This document shows positions 26,113 through 34,599 of a DNA stretch of 64,000 nucleotides, one piece after another. Each line of letters opens with the position of its first letter. Positions within the stretch are counted from its first letter, which is position 1. The translations under genes were made by a program, and so were the position numbers. Source of the DNA: Flavobacteriales bacterium (GTDB taxonomy: Bacteria > Bacteroidota > Bacteroidia > Flavobacteriales_F > PHOS-HE28); NCBI GenBank assembly GCA_016710015.1, contig JADJLR010000001.1:124001-188000 (forward strand), read 5' to 3'. Below the pieces are notes generated by a model that was not told where the DNA came from, searched no databases, and was given only the letters and a program-made list of their open reading frames with translations.

Positions 26113-26141
26113 GGAATCTCGCCACGTCGTGGCGAATTTCC
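26113..26141. repeat. Imperfect inverted repeat after the AAA/DUF4143 gene
   Basis: Arms 26113-26124 and 26130-26141 pair at 10 of 12 positions with loop CGTCG. Read on the minus strand this 29-base palindrome matches the one upstream of the gene (24795-24823) at 24 of 29 positions. It starts six bases after the ATPase stop codon and about 50 bases before the end of the convergent dapA gene. It lacks the T-run of an intrinsic terminator. Confidence 0.8.
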
Positions 26142-26193
26142 GGACTTCCATGGAACGGCATCCGACACCATACATTGGTGTCGAGAACCTCAC

Positions 26194-27087
26194 TCACAAC
26201 TTCACCACTTCCGCATCCGCCAAGGCTTGATACAGCTTCTTGGCTGTGCCCTCGCTGATGTTCACGAGCGGTAGCCGCATGGTATCATCGCAGATACCGA
26301 GCACCTTCAACACGTACTTGATGCCACCGGGATTCCCTTCCGCGAAGAGCAGATCGATCACCTCCAACAAGCGCAGATGCTCCTTGCGCGCAGTTGTCAG
26401 ATCGCCTTTCAATGCGGCGTGTACCAAGGCTCCGAATTCGTTCGGCAGCGCATTCCCGACCACGCTGATCACGCCTTCTCCGCCCATCGCGATGATGGGT
26501 AGGGTGAGCGCATCGTCACCGGAGATCAGCATGAAGTCCTTGGGGCGATGCTTGAGGATGCGCCCCATTTGATCGAGGTTGGCACTGGCCTCCTTGATGG
26601 CGATGATGTTCTTGAAGTCGCGCGCTAATCGGAGTGTGGTATCCGCAGTCATATTGCTGCCGGTTCGGCCCGGAACGTTGTACAGGATGATGGGGCGCAA
26701 GCTGACCTGTGCGATCGCCTTGTAGTGCTGGTAGATGCCTTCCTGCGTGGGCTTGTTGTAGTATGGACTTACGCTGAGGATGGCATCCACACCGTCCATC
26801 TCGAAACTCCCGAGGGTCTCGATCACCTCGGCGGTGTTGTTACCGCCAACGCCCAACACCACAGGCACGCGGTTGCGCACCAATTCGATGGTGGTAGCCA
26901 ACAATTGCTTCTTCTCGTCCTTGGTGAGTGTGACGCTTTCACCGGTGGTGCCCATGCTCACCACATAGTCCACACCACCTGTGATCTGGTGTTCCAACAA
27001 CTTTTCCAATCCAGCATAGTCCACCCCACCATTGGTGCGGAATGGAGTGACCAGTGCGACCCCAAGGCCGCGGAAACGTTCATCCAT
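26194..27087 (-). CDS. dapA: 4-hydroxy-tetrahydrodipicolinate synthase DapA
   Basis: DapA condenses pyruvate with aspartate semialdehyde in the lysine/diaminopimelate pathway. The 297-residue TIM barrel has GVALVTPF at the first strand, GTTGESVTLT, the ILYNVPGRTGSNM segment with the catalytic Tyr, and the Schiff-base Lys in IIAIKEASAN. Length is normal. It is transcribed with the downstream direction facing the palindrome and the ATPase gene; the DUF6913 gene and ligA lie upstream on the same strand. Confidence 0.96.
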   Translation of the reverse strand: MDERFRGLGVALVTPFRTNGGVDYAGLEKLLEHQITGGVDYVVSMGTTGESVTLTKDEKKQLLATTIELVRNRVPVVLGVGGNNTAEVIETLGSFEMDGVDAILSVSPYYNKPTQEGIYQHYKAIAQVSLRPIILYNVPGRTGSNMTADTTLRLARDFKNIIAIKEASANLDQMGRILKHRPKDFMLISGDDALTLPIIAMGGEGVISVVGNALPNEFGALVHAALKGDLTTARKEHLRLLEVIDLLFAEGNPGGIKYVLKVLGICDDTMRLPLVNISEGTAKKLYQALADAEVVKL

Positions 27088-27112
27088 GTAAGTTACCGAA
27101 TTAAGAGGTGAT

Positions 27113-27682
27113 TCAATTGAGTGATGGTTCGGGCTTGGAATTCACCATGAGCAGGTAATGATGCACCTGTTGGATCATCTGCGGCAAGCTGCGCGAACCG
27201 GCCATGTCGATCATCATGTCCAGGATCTTCTTGTTGCTCTCACTCCAACGACCCACCTTGAACCGCGCTCGGCTCTTGGCCATGATGTATTGGATGGGCA
27301 AGCGGTCCTCCATCGTCAGGTCGATGAGGACCTCATACTCCTCGGCCACGAAGTTCTGTACCGTGTTGCCTTGCGGGATCCGGTACCAATTCAGATCCTT
27401 CAGGCAAATGGCATCGAAGTTCAGTTTAGCGTGGAGGTAATGGGGCAGCACTTTCTGGTCGGAGAAGCCTAGGGCCATGATGTTGCCGATGCCGAGCTCC
27501 TCCTTGATGCGTTTCACATAGTTCCGCACGTGGTTGTGCGCGGCCTCATCCTCTACCATGTACACGATCGCCACCTTGCGTGCCAGTGACAGGTTGCGTG
27601 CAATGGGTTTGCGGTCCTGCGGCAAGTCGCGCAGAAGGCGGCGTATGCCCATCCATTCCTTGAGTCGGTCGAAAAGCTTCAT
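27113..27682 (-). CDS. DUF6913-type uncharacterised protein
   Basis: The 189-residue soluble protein (MKLFDRLKEWMGIRRLL..., KVAIVYMVEDEAAHNHVRNY, LNFDAICLKDLNWYRIP) matches a Bacteroidota-restricted family that I know as DUF6913, often found beside dapA or ligA. It overlaps the end of ligA by four bases, so translation is probably coupled. No catalytic motif is visible. The family assignment rests on recall and context. Confidence 0.65.
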   Translation of the reverse strand: MKLFDRLKEWMGIRRLLRDLPQDRKPIARNLSLARKVAIVYMVEDEAAHNHVRNYVKRIKEELGIGNIMALGFSDQKVLPHYLHAKLNFDAICLKDLNWYRIPQGNTVQNFVAEEYEVLIDLTMEDRLPIQYIMAKSRARFKVGRWSESNKKILDMMIDMAGSRSLPQMIQQVHHYLLMVNSKPEPSLN

Positions 27683-29703
27683 TCGTTGATCATCCGCATG
27701 TATGCGTCCTCATCGATCACCTGCACCTTCAGCGCTTCGGCCTTGGAGCGTTTGGCTGGCCCCATATCCGCGCCGGCCAGTACGAAACTCGTCTTGCTAC
27801 TGATGGAACCGGATGTCTTTCCCCCATTCTGTTCGATGGATGCTTTGATGCTTTCGCGGCTGAAATTCCGGAAAACTCCGGACACCACGAAGGTGAGTCC
27901 TTTCAGCTTATCCCCGACGGCCTGGATGCTGGCCGGGTCCAATTCCATCTGCACCCCGCATTGCCGTAAGCGTTGCACGATGTCCCGGTTCCCTTCCACG
28001 GCGAAGAAATCGAGGATGCTCTGGGCGATGACCTCCCCCACCTCGTCGATGGTGACCAATTCTTCCTTGGTCATCGCCTGTAGTCGTCCCATGGTGACCA
28101 CCGCACGGGCGATCTTCTTGGCCACGGTTTCGCCCACGTGCCGTATGCCGATGGCGAAGAGCACCTGTTCGAACGGTATGCTGCGACTGGCGGCGATGCC
28201 GTCGATCACTTGGGTGGCGCTCTTCTCGCCCCAACCTTTTCCCAATTCCAGCAATTTCTCCTTGGTGAGGTCGTAGAGTTCTGCGATGTTCTGGATCAAT
28301 CCCCGTTGGACCAATTCGGCCACGGTTTCACCGCCCAGTCCTTCGATCGCCATCATCTTGCGGCCTACGAAATGTTCGATGCGACCGATGATCTGTGGCG
28401 CGCAGGCATGTTCGTTGGGACAGTAATGCTGTGCTTCGCCTTCGTAACGCACCAAGGGTGTGTCGCACTCCGGGCATGTAAGCGGAAAGGTGACCGGAGC
28501 TGCATCCACCGGACGCGCTTCCAGGTCCACACCGACGATCTTGGGGATGATCTCCCCACCTTTCTCCACCTGCACTTGGTCCCCGATGTGCAGGTCGAGT
28601 TTTTCGATCTGATCCGCGTTGTGCAAGGATGCACGCTTCACCGTGGTTCCTGCTAGAAGAACGGGTTCCAACTCGGCCACGGGTGTGATGGCACCGGTCC
28701 GCCCCACCTGATAGACGACATCATTCAACCGCGTGCTGGCTTGTTCCGCTTGGAACTTGTACGCGATGGCCCACCGTGGACTCTTCGCCGTCATGCCCAA
28801 CTCGGCTTGTACATCCAGATCGTCCACTTTGATCACGATGCCATCGATGTCCATCTCCAACGCATGACGCGCCACATCCCAATGCGCGATGAAGGCCATG
28901 ATGCCTTCCACATTGTCCGTCCGTTCCATGAAACGACGCTTGACATCGGGTGTCTTGAAGCCCCAGCGATGTGCGGCTTGTATGTTCTCGAAGTGACTTC
29001 GCGTGGGCAAGTGATCCCCATGCAGGGTGTAAATGAAATTGTCCAAGCCGCGTTTCGCCACGTCCTTCGGGTCTTGCTGTTTCAGTGAACCAGCGGCCGT
29101 ATTGCGCGGATTCGCATACAGATCCTCCCCCTGTTCCGCTCGCTCCTTGTTCAACCGTTCGAACTGGGCGCGCATGAAAAGGATCTCGCCCCGTACTTCG
29201 ATACTCTCTGGAGGATCACCACGAAGCAGTAGGGGAATGGTGCGCACGGTGCGTACGTTGGCCGTGATGTCATCCCCTTTCTCTCCATCACCGCGTGTTA
29301 CTCCTCGGACCAGTTCGCCATTCTCGTAGGTGAGGCTTATCGCTACTCCGTCGTATTTCAATTCCATCGCGTAAGTGGTGATCCCGATCTCCTTTTCCAC
29401 ACGCGACACGAACTCGACGACCTCCTCCCTGCTGTACGAATTGCTCAAGGAGAGCATCGGATACCGATGGGTGACCGTGTTGAAATTCTTCGAGATATCA
29501 CCCCCTACACGTTGCGTTGGACTGTTGGGCGAAGCGAAAGCCGGCCACTGCTTCTCCAATCCTGCGAGTTCCTCTAACAACAGATCGAACTGCCGATCGG
29601 AGATGACGGGTTCAGCAAGCACGTAGTACCGGTGGTTGTGCTCTTCCAATTCGGCTGATAGTTCCGCGATCCGTTTGCGCGCCTGTTCAAGTTCCTTGTC
29701 CAT
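27679..29703 (-). CDS. ligA: NAD-dependent DNA ligase LigA
   Basis: LigA seals nicks during replication and repair. The 674-residue product has the N-terminal Ia domain (HNHRYYVLAEPVISDRQFD), adenylation motif KYDG with Lys116, an OB fold, a four-Cys zinc finger (TCPECDTPL ... HYCPNEHAC), a helix-hairpin-helix region and a C-terminal BRCT domain (LKGLTFVVSGVF onward). Length and domain order are canonical. It overlaps the upstream hypothetical gene by 17 bases. Confidence 0.97.
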   Translation of the reverse strand: MDKELEQARKRIAELSAELEEHNHRYYVLAEPVISDRQFDLLLEELAGLEKQWPAFASPNSPTQRVGGDISKNFNTVTHRYPMLSLSNSYSREEVVEFVSRVEKEIGITTYAMELKYDGVAISLTYENGELVRGVTRGDGEKGDDITANVRTVRTIPLLLRGDPPESIEVRGEILFMRAQFERLNKERAEQGEDLYANPRNTAAGSLKQQDPKDVAKRGLDNFIYTLHGDHLPTRSHFENIQAAHRWGFKTPDVKRRFMERTDNVEGIMAFIAHWDVARHALEMDIDGIVIKVDDLDVQAELGMTAKSPRWAIAYKFQAEQASTRLNDVVYQVGRTGAITPVAELEPVLLAGTTVKRASLHNADQIEKLDLHIGDQVQVEKGGEIIPKIVGVDLEARPVDAAPVTFPLTCPECDTPLVRYEGEAQHYCPNEHACAPQIIGRIEHFVGRKMMAIEGLGGETVAELVQRGLIQNIAELYDLTKEKLLELGKGWGEKSATQVIDGIAASRSIPFEQVLFAIGIRHVGETVAKKIARAVVTMGRLQAMTKEELVTIDEVGEVIAQSILDFFAVEGNRDIVQRLRQCGVQMELDPASIQAVGDKLKGLTFVVSGVFRNFSRESIKASIEQNGGKTSGSISSKTSFVLAGADMGPAKRSKAEALKVQVIDEDAYMRMINE

Positions 29704-30328
29704 TCCTCAACCGTTTGCGGACGCGCTTGACCACTTCGCCGAAGCGCAATCCGATCTTGTAGTAGTATGTCCGATCGCTCAAGGTACTGGTCGCAGCCGG
29801 GTCTGCGGCCAGCACATACCTGTACCCGCCTCCCACACCGATGAACACGAACCAGAACACATTGTAGTCCACATGCAGCGTGGCTTCCAACGGGACCAAT
29901 TCGTTCACTCCGTAGGCGATCTCCGAACCGTTGTCCGCGAGGTAACTGGTCCGGTAGTTGCCGAGTCCGATCGAGACCGGAACACCGATCTGCCAGCGTC
30001 GTGCGTTCACCAACACCCGTTCGTAGGCGAGGCTGGTATACGAGAAGCGTGTGCGGAATTCACGCACACCCAACACCCCAAGGTCCTTAGCTGGTTGGAT
30101 GTAAGGTTCACCCAATCCATAGAATCCCAGTGCGATGATGTCCTTTCCGCGTTGCGCACCGATCCGCAATCCATTGAAACGCACCGACGCATCATTCACG
30201 AAGGTGCGTCGTGCATCGAAGTTGAGGATCACTTTGAAGGCTGCCTTCCGCTCGGTACTGTCCCGATGTGATGCGTTAACGACAAGCCCGATCTGCAAGG
30301 CGACGATGATGAGAAGCATCCTTCTCAT
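29687..30328 (-). CDS. Uncharacterised exported protein, possible beta-barrel
   Basis: The 213-residue product begins with a signal-like stretch (MRRMLLIIVALQIGLVVNA) followed by alternating strands such as KVILNFDARRTFV, DIIALGFYGLG and WFVFIGVGGGYRYVLA ending in a strand with aromatic residues, a pattern that resembles small outer-membrane barrels of Bacteroidota. No family is recognised. It overlaps prmC by an ATGA at its start and ligA at its end, placing it in a prmC-hypothetical-ligA transcript. Confidence 0.6.
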   Translation of the reverse strand: MRRMLLIIVALQIGLVVNASHRDSTERKAAFKVILNFDARRTFVNDASVRFNGLRIGAQRGKDIIALGFYGLGEPYIQPAKDLGVLGVREFRTRFSYTSLAYERVLVNARRWQIGVPVSIGLGNYRTSYLADNGSEIAYGVNELVPLEATLHVDYNVFWFVFIGVGGGYRYVLAADPAATSTLSDRTYYYKIGLRFGEVVKRVRKRLRNGQGT

Positions 30329-31188
30329 CGCTCTGCACGAATGAAACGATCCGCACCGCTCAAGTCCTTCTCAACACGTACGTCGCGGTAACCCAGATCC
30401 AGTAGTAGGTCCGCCACTGCTTTTGCATGTTGGTAATGTGCCTCGAACCAGAGCGAGCCTCCACGGGATAGTGCGCGAGAAGCATGATCCGCAATGGCCC
30501 TGTAGAACACCAAGGGATCAGCATCTTCCACGAAAAGCGCACCATGTGGCTCATGATCGATCACATGTTTTGGCATGGCGAAAGCGTCGGAGCGTGGCAC
30601 ATAAGGCGGATTGCTGACGATCAGATCGAAGGGGCCGTGGAATACCGTTCCAGATGCCAACACATCACACTTACGCCACTCCACTTGGGCACCAAGCGCA
30701 TCACTGTTCTTACGGGCGATATCCAGCGCTTCAGCGGAAACATCCACACCGACAACATGGGAAGCAGGCCATTTCTTCTTTATGGCGATCGCTATGCATC
30801 CGCTTCCCGTACCGAGGTCAAGGATCCTTGGGAAGGGTCGGTCCTGTTCCATGATACATTGCACCAATTCCTCTGTCTCCGGTCGTGGGATCAGCACCGC
30901 CGGACCAACATGGAGTCGCAACCCCATGAACCATGCATGGCCAAGGACGTACTGCAACGGTTCACCTTCACGAAGTCGTGCGAGCGATGATTCGAACCGT
31001 TCCAAAGTCCGATCATCGAGCAGGTCGGCCCGGTGGTCCTCCACTTGTGCGATATCCCAACCCAGGTATTCTTGGAATACCGCACGACCGATCGCTCGCG
31101 CCTCGTTCGCTCCGAATCGCTCGTTCAGCGCTGAACGATACCGATCGAACATTGCGCCAACACCGACCTCCCGTAAACTTCTTTCCAT
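30325..31188 (-). CDS. prmC: Release factor glutamine methyltransferase PrmC
   Basis: PrmC methylates the GGQ glutamine of release factors RF1 and RF2. The 287-residue product has an N-terminal helical domain, PRPETEELV, motif I ILDLGTGSGCIAIA, VVGVDVSAEALDIA and the catalytic NPPY motif in LIVSNPPYVP. The start at 31188 gives a normal-length protein; the frame continues 146 codons upstream into ribD territory on the other strand, which is not plausible coding sequence. Confidence 0.94.
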   Translation of the reverse strand: MERSLREVGVGAMFDRYRSALNERFGANEARAIGRAVFQEYLGWDIAQVEDHRADLLDDRTLERFESSLARLREGEPLQYVLGHAWFMGLRLHVGPAVLIPRPETEELVQCIMEQDRPFPRILDLGTGSGCIAIAIKKKWPASHVVGVDVSAEALDIARKNSDALGAQVEWRKCDVLASGTVFHGPFDLIVSNPPYVPRSDAFAMPKHVIDHEPHGALFVEDADPLVFYRAIADHASRALSRGGSLWFEAHYQHAKAVADLLLDLGYRDVRVEKDLSGADRFIRAER

Positions 31189-31262
31189 ACTGACACACCG
31201 CTTTCTAGCGCGGTCGTAAAAGTAGGTCGAGCACAAGCCGGATCGCGCACCTTTGCCCTGCG

Positions 31263-32360
31263 ATGCCCCAAGACCGGACGGAACTCGATCACCAGAAGTG
31301 GATGCACCGTTGCATTCAACTAGCTGACCTGGGGAAGGAATGGGTTGCGCCGAATCCGATGGTCGGTGCCGTATTGGTCCATGATGGAGGGGTCCTTTCG
31401 GAAGGGTGGCACCACACGTTCGGCAGCACACACGCCGAAGTGGAATGCCTCCGTGGTTGGCCGGGAGAGATTCCCACCGGTGCCGTCCTCTACGTGAATT
31501 TGGAACCCTGCGCGCATCATGGAAAAACACCGCCATGCGCCGACTTGTTGATCGAACGTGGCGTGAAAAGCGTCGTGGTGGGCCTGCAGGATCCGTTTGC
31601 CGCAGTCGCTGGCAAAGGGATCGCACGGTTGCGTGCCGCAGGTGTGGATGTGCGCGTCGGTGTATTGGAAGCCGAGTGTCGCTGGGCCCAACGTCGCTTC
31701 CTTACTTCGGTGGAAGTCGAACGGCCGTACATCATTTTGAAATGGGCACGGACGGCGGATGGATTTCTCGATCAGCAACCGCGCATTTCGCGCACCGTGC
31801 AGCGGATCAGTACACCCGCGACGGACACGCTCGTACACCGATGGCGCAGTGCCGAACAAGCGATCCTAGTTGGCAGTCGCACGGTCGTGAATGACGACCC
31901 ATCCCTTACGGTGCGACTCGTTGCTGGACGACAACCGCTACGTGTGGTGCTGGATCGCGAAGGGATCACACCCGCTGCAAGTCACGTCTACGATGCACAA
32001 GGTCCGACACTACTCTTCACCGGACTTCAACGCAACGACATCTCGGCGGATCAATTCCGGATCGAAACCGACACGGACCCCATAACTTGTATTCTAGAAG
32101 AACTGCATCGGCGCTCCATTCGGTCCCTACTGGTAGAGGGCGGAGCTGAATTGCACACACACTTCCTTCGGTCCGGAAGGTGGGATGAGGTACGGGTCAT
32201 CACGGGTAGCGGAAAATTCGATCGCGGCACACCCGCGCCGCAGATGGACGGAACCGCGGCCATGCGTCGCACTTCAGACACTGACCTCATCGAACTCTTC
32301 GTGAACCCCATGTCCCCGATCACGAAGGATCTCCAGATCGATCCCGAATGGCATTTGTGA
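31263..32360 (+). CDS. ribD: Bifunctional riboflavin deaminase/reductase RibD
   Basis: RibD deaminates and then reduces the pyrimidine intermediate of riboflavin synthesis. The 365-residue product has the cytidine-deaminase-like zinc site: HAE in GSTHAEVECL and PCAHHGKTPPC, then a reductase domain with RPYIILKWARTADGF, VGSRTVVNDDPSLTVR and LLVEGGAELHT. It is divergent from prmC, with a 74-base gap holding a CACCTTTG sequence at 31248-31255. The end overlaps the EamA gene by 13 bases. ribH is in the same window at 44178. Confidence 0.95.
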   Translation: MPQDRTELDHQKWMHRCIQLADLGKEWVAPNPMVGAVLVHDGGVLSEGWHHTFGSTHAEVECLRGWPGEIPTGAVLYVNLEPCAHHGKTPPCADLLIERGVKSVVVGLQDPFAAVAGKGIARLRAAGVDVRVGVLEAECRWAQRRFLTSVEVERPYIILKWARTADGFLDQQPRISRTVQRISTPATDTLVHRWRSAEQAILVGSRTVVNDDPSLTVRLVAGRQPLRVVLDREGITPAASHVYDAQGPTLLFTGLQRNDISADQFRIETDTDPITCILEELHRRSIRSLLVEGGAELHTHFLRSGRWDEVRVITGSGKFDRGTPAPQMDGTAAMRRTSDTDLIELFVNPMSPITKDLQIDPEWHL

Positions 32361-33199
32361 TCCTCGCCGCAGTACTACAGGCCGGACTCTTCCTGCTGTT
32401 TCGCGTATTTGAGCAACGCCGGGTGGAATTGTTGCCTGCCATCGCGGTGAATTACGTGGTGGCCACGTTGTTCGGCTGCGTGATCGCTCCACCCTGGCAT
32501 GCGGGTACGCTCTCATCGCTTTGGTTGCCGAGTGCCGGCATCGGCATGCTGTTCGTCTTCATCTTCTACCTCACGGGGATCACAGCTCAACGGTCCGGTG
32601 TGGTGGCCAGCACCGTCGCCAGTAAGATGAGCGTGGTTCTAACGGTGCTCTTCGCTGTGATCGTGCATCACGAGCGACCGGGACCGTGGGGATGGACCGG
32701 TCTGGTGTTCGCGGTGATCGGGGTTGTTCTGGCATCGTTGGTGAAAGGGCCATCCGGTGCGCGTGGTGCATGGTGGCTGCCCGCCGTACTATTCATCGGA
32801 ACGGCGTGTATCGACATTGCTTTGAATGCGACCCAACGCACATTGGTGACACCTGCGACCGAAGCCGTTTTCCCGATACTCTGTACCGCGAGTGCCGGCG
32901 TGGTCTCATTCGCATACCTGATCTACAGCGGTTCCCTAGGCACACTTCGGCGACCTTCCGCTTGGATCGGTGGTTCACTGTTGGGCATCCTGAACTATGG
33001 TACGCTCTACTTCGTGGTGAAGGCCCTTGCCCGAAGCGGTCTACAAGCGAGTGTGGTCTTCCCATTGATCAGTGTGGGCGTGATACTGTGCGGGACCTTC
33101 GCATCAATGCTGCTCTTCCAAGAGCGACCAACGCGTGCGCAATACATCGGAATCGGATGCGCGGTCATCGCGATCGTCCTGTTGATCATGGCACCATGA
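32348..33199 (+). CDS. EamA/DMT superfamily transporter
   Basis: The 283-residue product has about ten hydrophobic segments in two homologous halves, the DMT/EamA arrangement (for example VVASTVASKMSVVLTVLFAV in the first half and GLQASVVFPLISVGVILCG in the second). It probably exports metabolites across the inner membrane; the substrate is not predictable. It overlaps ribD at the start and YigZ at the end (ATGA), forming a three-gene unit. Confidence 0.85.
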   Translation: MAFVILAAVLQAGLFLLFRVFEQRRVELLPAIAVNYVVATLFGCVIAPPWHAGTLSSLWLPSAGIGMLFVFIFYLTGITAQRSGVVASTVASKMSVVLTVLFAVIVHHERPGPWGWTGLVFAVIGVVLASLVKGPSGARGAWWLPAVLFIGTACIDIALNATQRTLVTPATEAVFPILCTASAGVVSFAYLIYSGSLGTLRRPSAWIGGSLLGILNYGTLYFVVKALARSGLQASVVFPLISVGVILCGTFASMLLFQERPTRAQYIGIGCAVIAIVLLIMAP

Positions 33200-33798
33200 A
33201 GCTTGTGGAGCGATACCTCACGTTGGGTGGTTCTGGTGAAGCGAGCTACCGAGAGCTGGCGAGCAAGTTCATTGGCATTGCATTCCCGATCCAGGACGAG
33301 GTCGAATTCAAGCAAGCGTTGGACGGGATCATGCGGGACCATCCTTCGTCACGCCACTTCTGTTTTGGCTGGGTGGTCGGAGACGGTGGTGAGCGCTATC
33401 GTGCGAACGACGACGGTGAGCCTAGTGGAACAGCAGGCAAACCGATCCTGCGCCAACTCCAGGGCGCTGGGTTGACCTATTCCGCAGTGGTCGTGGTGCG
33501 CTACTTCGGTGGCACTTTGCTGGGTAAGCCCGGGTTGATCCATGCCTATGGTGAAGCAACGCGGTTGGCACTCGGCACGGCACCGATCGTGGAACGGATC
33601 CTCATGGAACGTTGCCTCATCACGTGTGGTTATGATCGGTTCGATCAGGTGCGCAACGATGTCCACCAGATCGGTGGTCGGATCGTAGCACAAGAATTCA
33701 CCGAACAGTGCTCGGCGACCTTGGAACTACCCGTAGGCACTACCGCAGCACTCACATCGAAGTGGGAGCTTGGCGGGATCCAGGTCCGACCTCAATGA
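33196..33798 (+). CDS. YigZ/IMPACT family protein
   Basis: The 200-residue product has the IMPACT/UPF0029 N-terminal domain with SSRHFCFGWVVG, ANDDGEPSGTAGKPIL (the signature) and VVVVRYFGGTLLGKPGLIHAY, followed by a smaller C-terminal ferredoxin-like domain. These proteins are linked to ribosome or translation control (the eukaryotic member inhibits Gcn2). Its last 47 bases overlap convergently with the thioesterase gene. Confidence 0.9.
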   Translation: MKLVERYLTLGGSGEASYRELASKFIGIAFPIQDEVEFKQALDGIMRDHPSSRHFCFGWVVGDGGERYRANDDGEPSGTAGKPILRQLQGAGLTYSAVVVVRYFGGTLLGKPGLIHAYGEATRLALGTAPIVERILMERCLITCGYDRFDQVRNDVHQIGGRIVAQEFTEQCSATLELPVGTTAALTSKWELGGIQVRPQ

Positions 33799-34201
33799 TC
33801 CCTATCCGTTGGAGCGCCTGGACCAGCGCGTCCGGTGCGCGCCTTGGCTTCATCGTTACGCGATCCACGAACACCAAGGTGGTATGTGCTTCGCAGAGCA
33901 CCTCACCCGCTTCATTCATGATCGTGTAATCGAAGCCGATGCGCACGGAAGGGAGCGCTTCGATCCGTGTTCGAATGGTGAGCAGGTCGTCGTATCGAGC
34001 AGGGCGGTGATAGGTGATGCGCAGATCATGGACCGGTAACATCACGCCTTCTTCTTCCAGCCTGCGATAAGGGAACCCGAGACTGCGCAAGGCCTCCACC
34101 CGACCGACTTCCAAGAACTGGGCGTAATCGCCGTAATAGACATAGCCCATTTGATCGGTCTCCCCATATCGAACGCGCACGGTGGTATCGAACTCGAACA
34201 T
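33752..34201 (-). CDS. Acyl-CoA thioesterase, YbgC/FadM hotdog family
   Basis: The 149-residue hotdog-fold product starts MFEFDTTVRVRYGETDQMGYVYYGDYAQFLEVGR, where the conserved Asp in RYGETDQMG is the catalytic residue of YbgC-type thioesterases. The start at 34201 matches the family; the longer upstream frame is spurious. The substrate could be short or medium chain acyl-CoA. The convergent overlap with YigZ (47 bases) is longer than usual; the final residues GPGSRQAPTSM may be a drifted stop. Confidence 0.9.
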   Translation of the reverse strand: MFEFDTTVRVRYGETDQMGYVYYGDYAQFLEVGRVEALRSLGFPYRRLEEEGVMLPVHDLRITYHRPARYDDLLTIRTRIEALPSVRIGFDYTIMNEAGEVLCEAHTTLVFVDRVTMKPRRAPDALVQALQRIGIIEVGPGSRQAPTSM

Positions 34202-34599
34202 GGTGCAAAATAATCCGGAACGAACCGAAGACCGTCTCTGGGAGGTCTTGCCCCCGACACTTCCGTGGTGTATCTTCCATACATGAGCGCGTGGAAGCCC
34301 AAAGTAGATGTCGTACCTTACGCCGAAAGCACTGGATCGACCGGTCAAACGCCTCCCGATGCAGAATCCGACCATGGTTGTACCTCGCGCGGAAAGCCCC
34401 GCCGTTCAAGGCTTCCCGGGAACACCTCCTTGGGCCGACGTGGAAGTGAAATTTTCCTTTCTTGCAAGTGTTCACAACATTTGTTTTTCACTTTCTTCGA
34501 TCCATATTTGCCCCCTTGCCGGACGGAACAGATGTACTATAGGATCGACCCACCGGCATCACCAACCACCAGTACCAACCCTAACTCGCTGACCCATCC
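34202..34599. other. Long intergenic region upstream of dnaA
   Basis: This 398-base gap between the divergent thioesterase and dnaA genes holds no convincing gene. I see no match to TTATCCACA or its complement. The last 160 bases are AT-richer than the surroundings and contain the candidate dnaA promoter at 34480-34510. A 6-bp hairpin (AAGACC/GGTCTT) lies at 34228-34249. It could hold an origin, but no DnaA-box cluster supports that. Confidence 0.5.
34480..34510 (+). promoter_or_regulatory. Candidate dnaA promoter (TTTG-N19-CATATTTG)
   Basis: TTTG at 34480-34483 and CATATTTG at 34503-34510 are separated by exactly 19 bases, the spacing of the Bacteroidota primary sigma-factor promoter (TTTG-N19-TAnnTTTG). 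The -7 box has CA in place of TA. It lies 89 bases before the dnaA ATG, leaving a moderate leader. Confidence 0.5.

Noticed and set aside
34202..34599. Replication origin upstream of dnaA
   Set aside because: No copy of the DnaA box or close variant was found in this gap; the region before dnaN is the better, though unproven, candidate.
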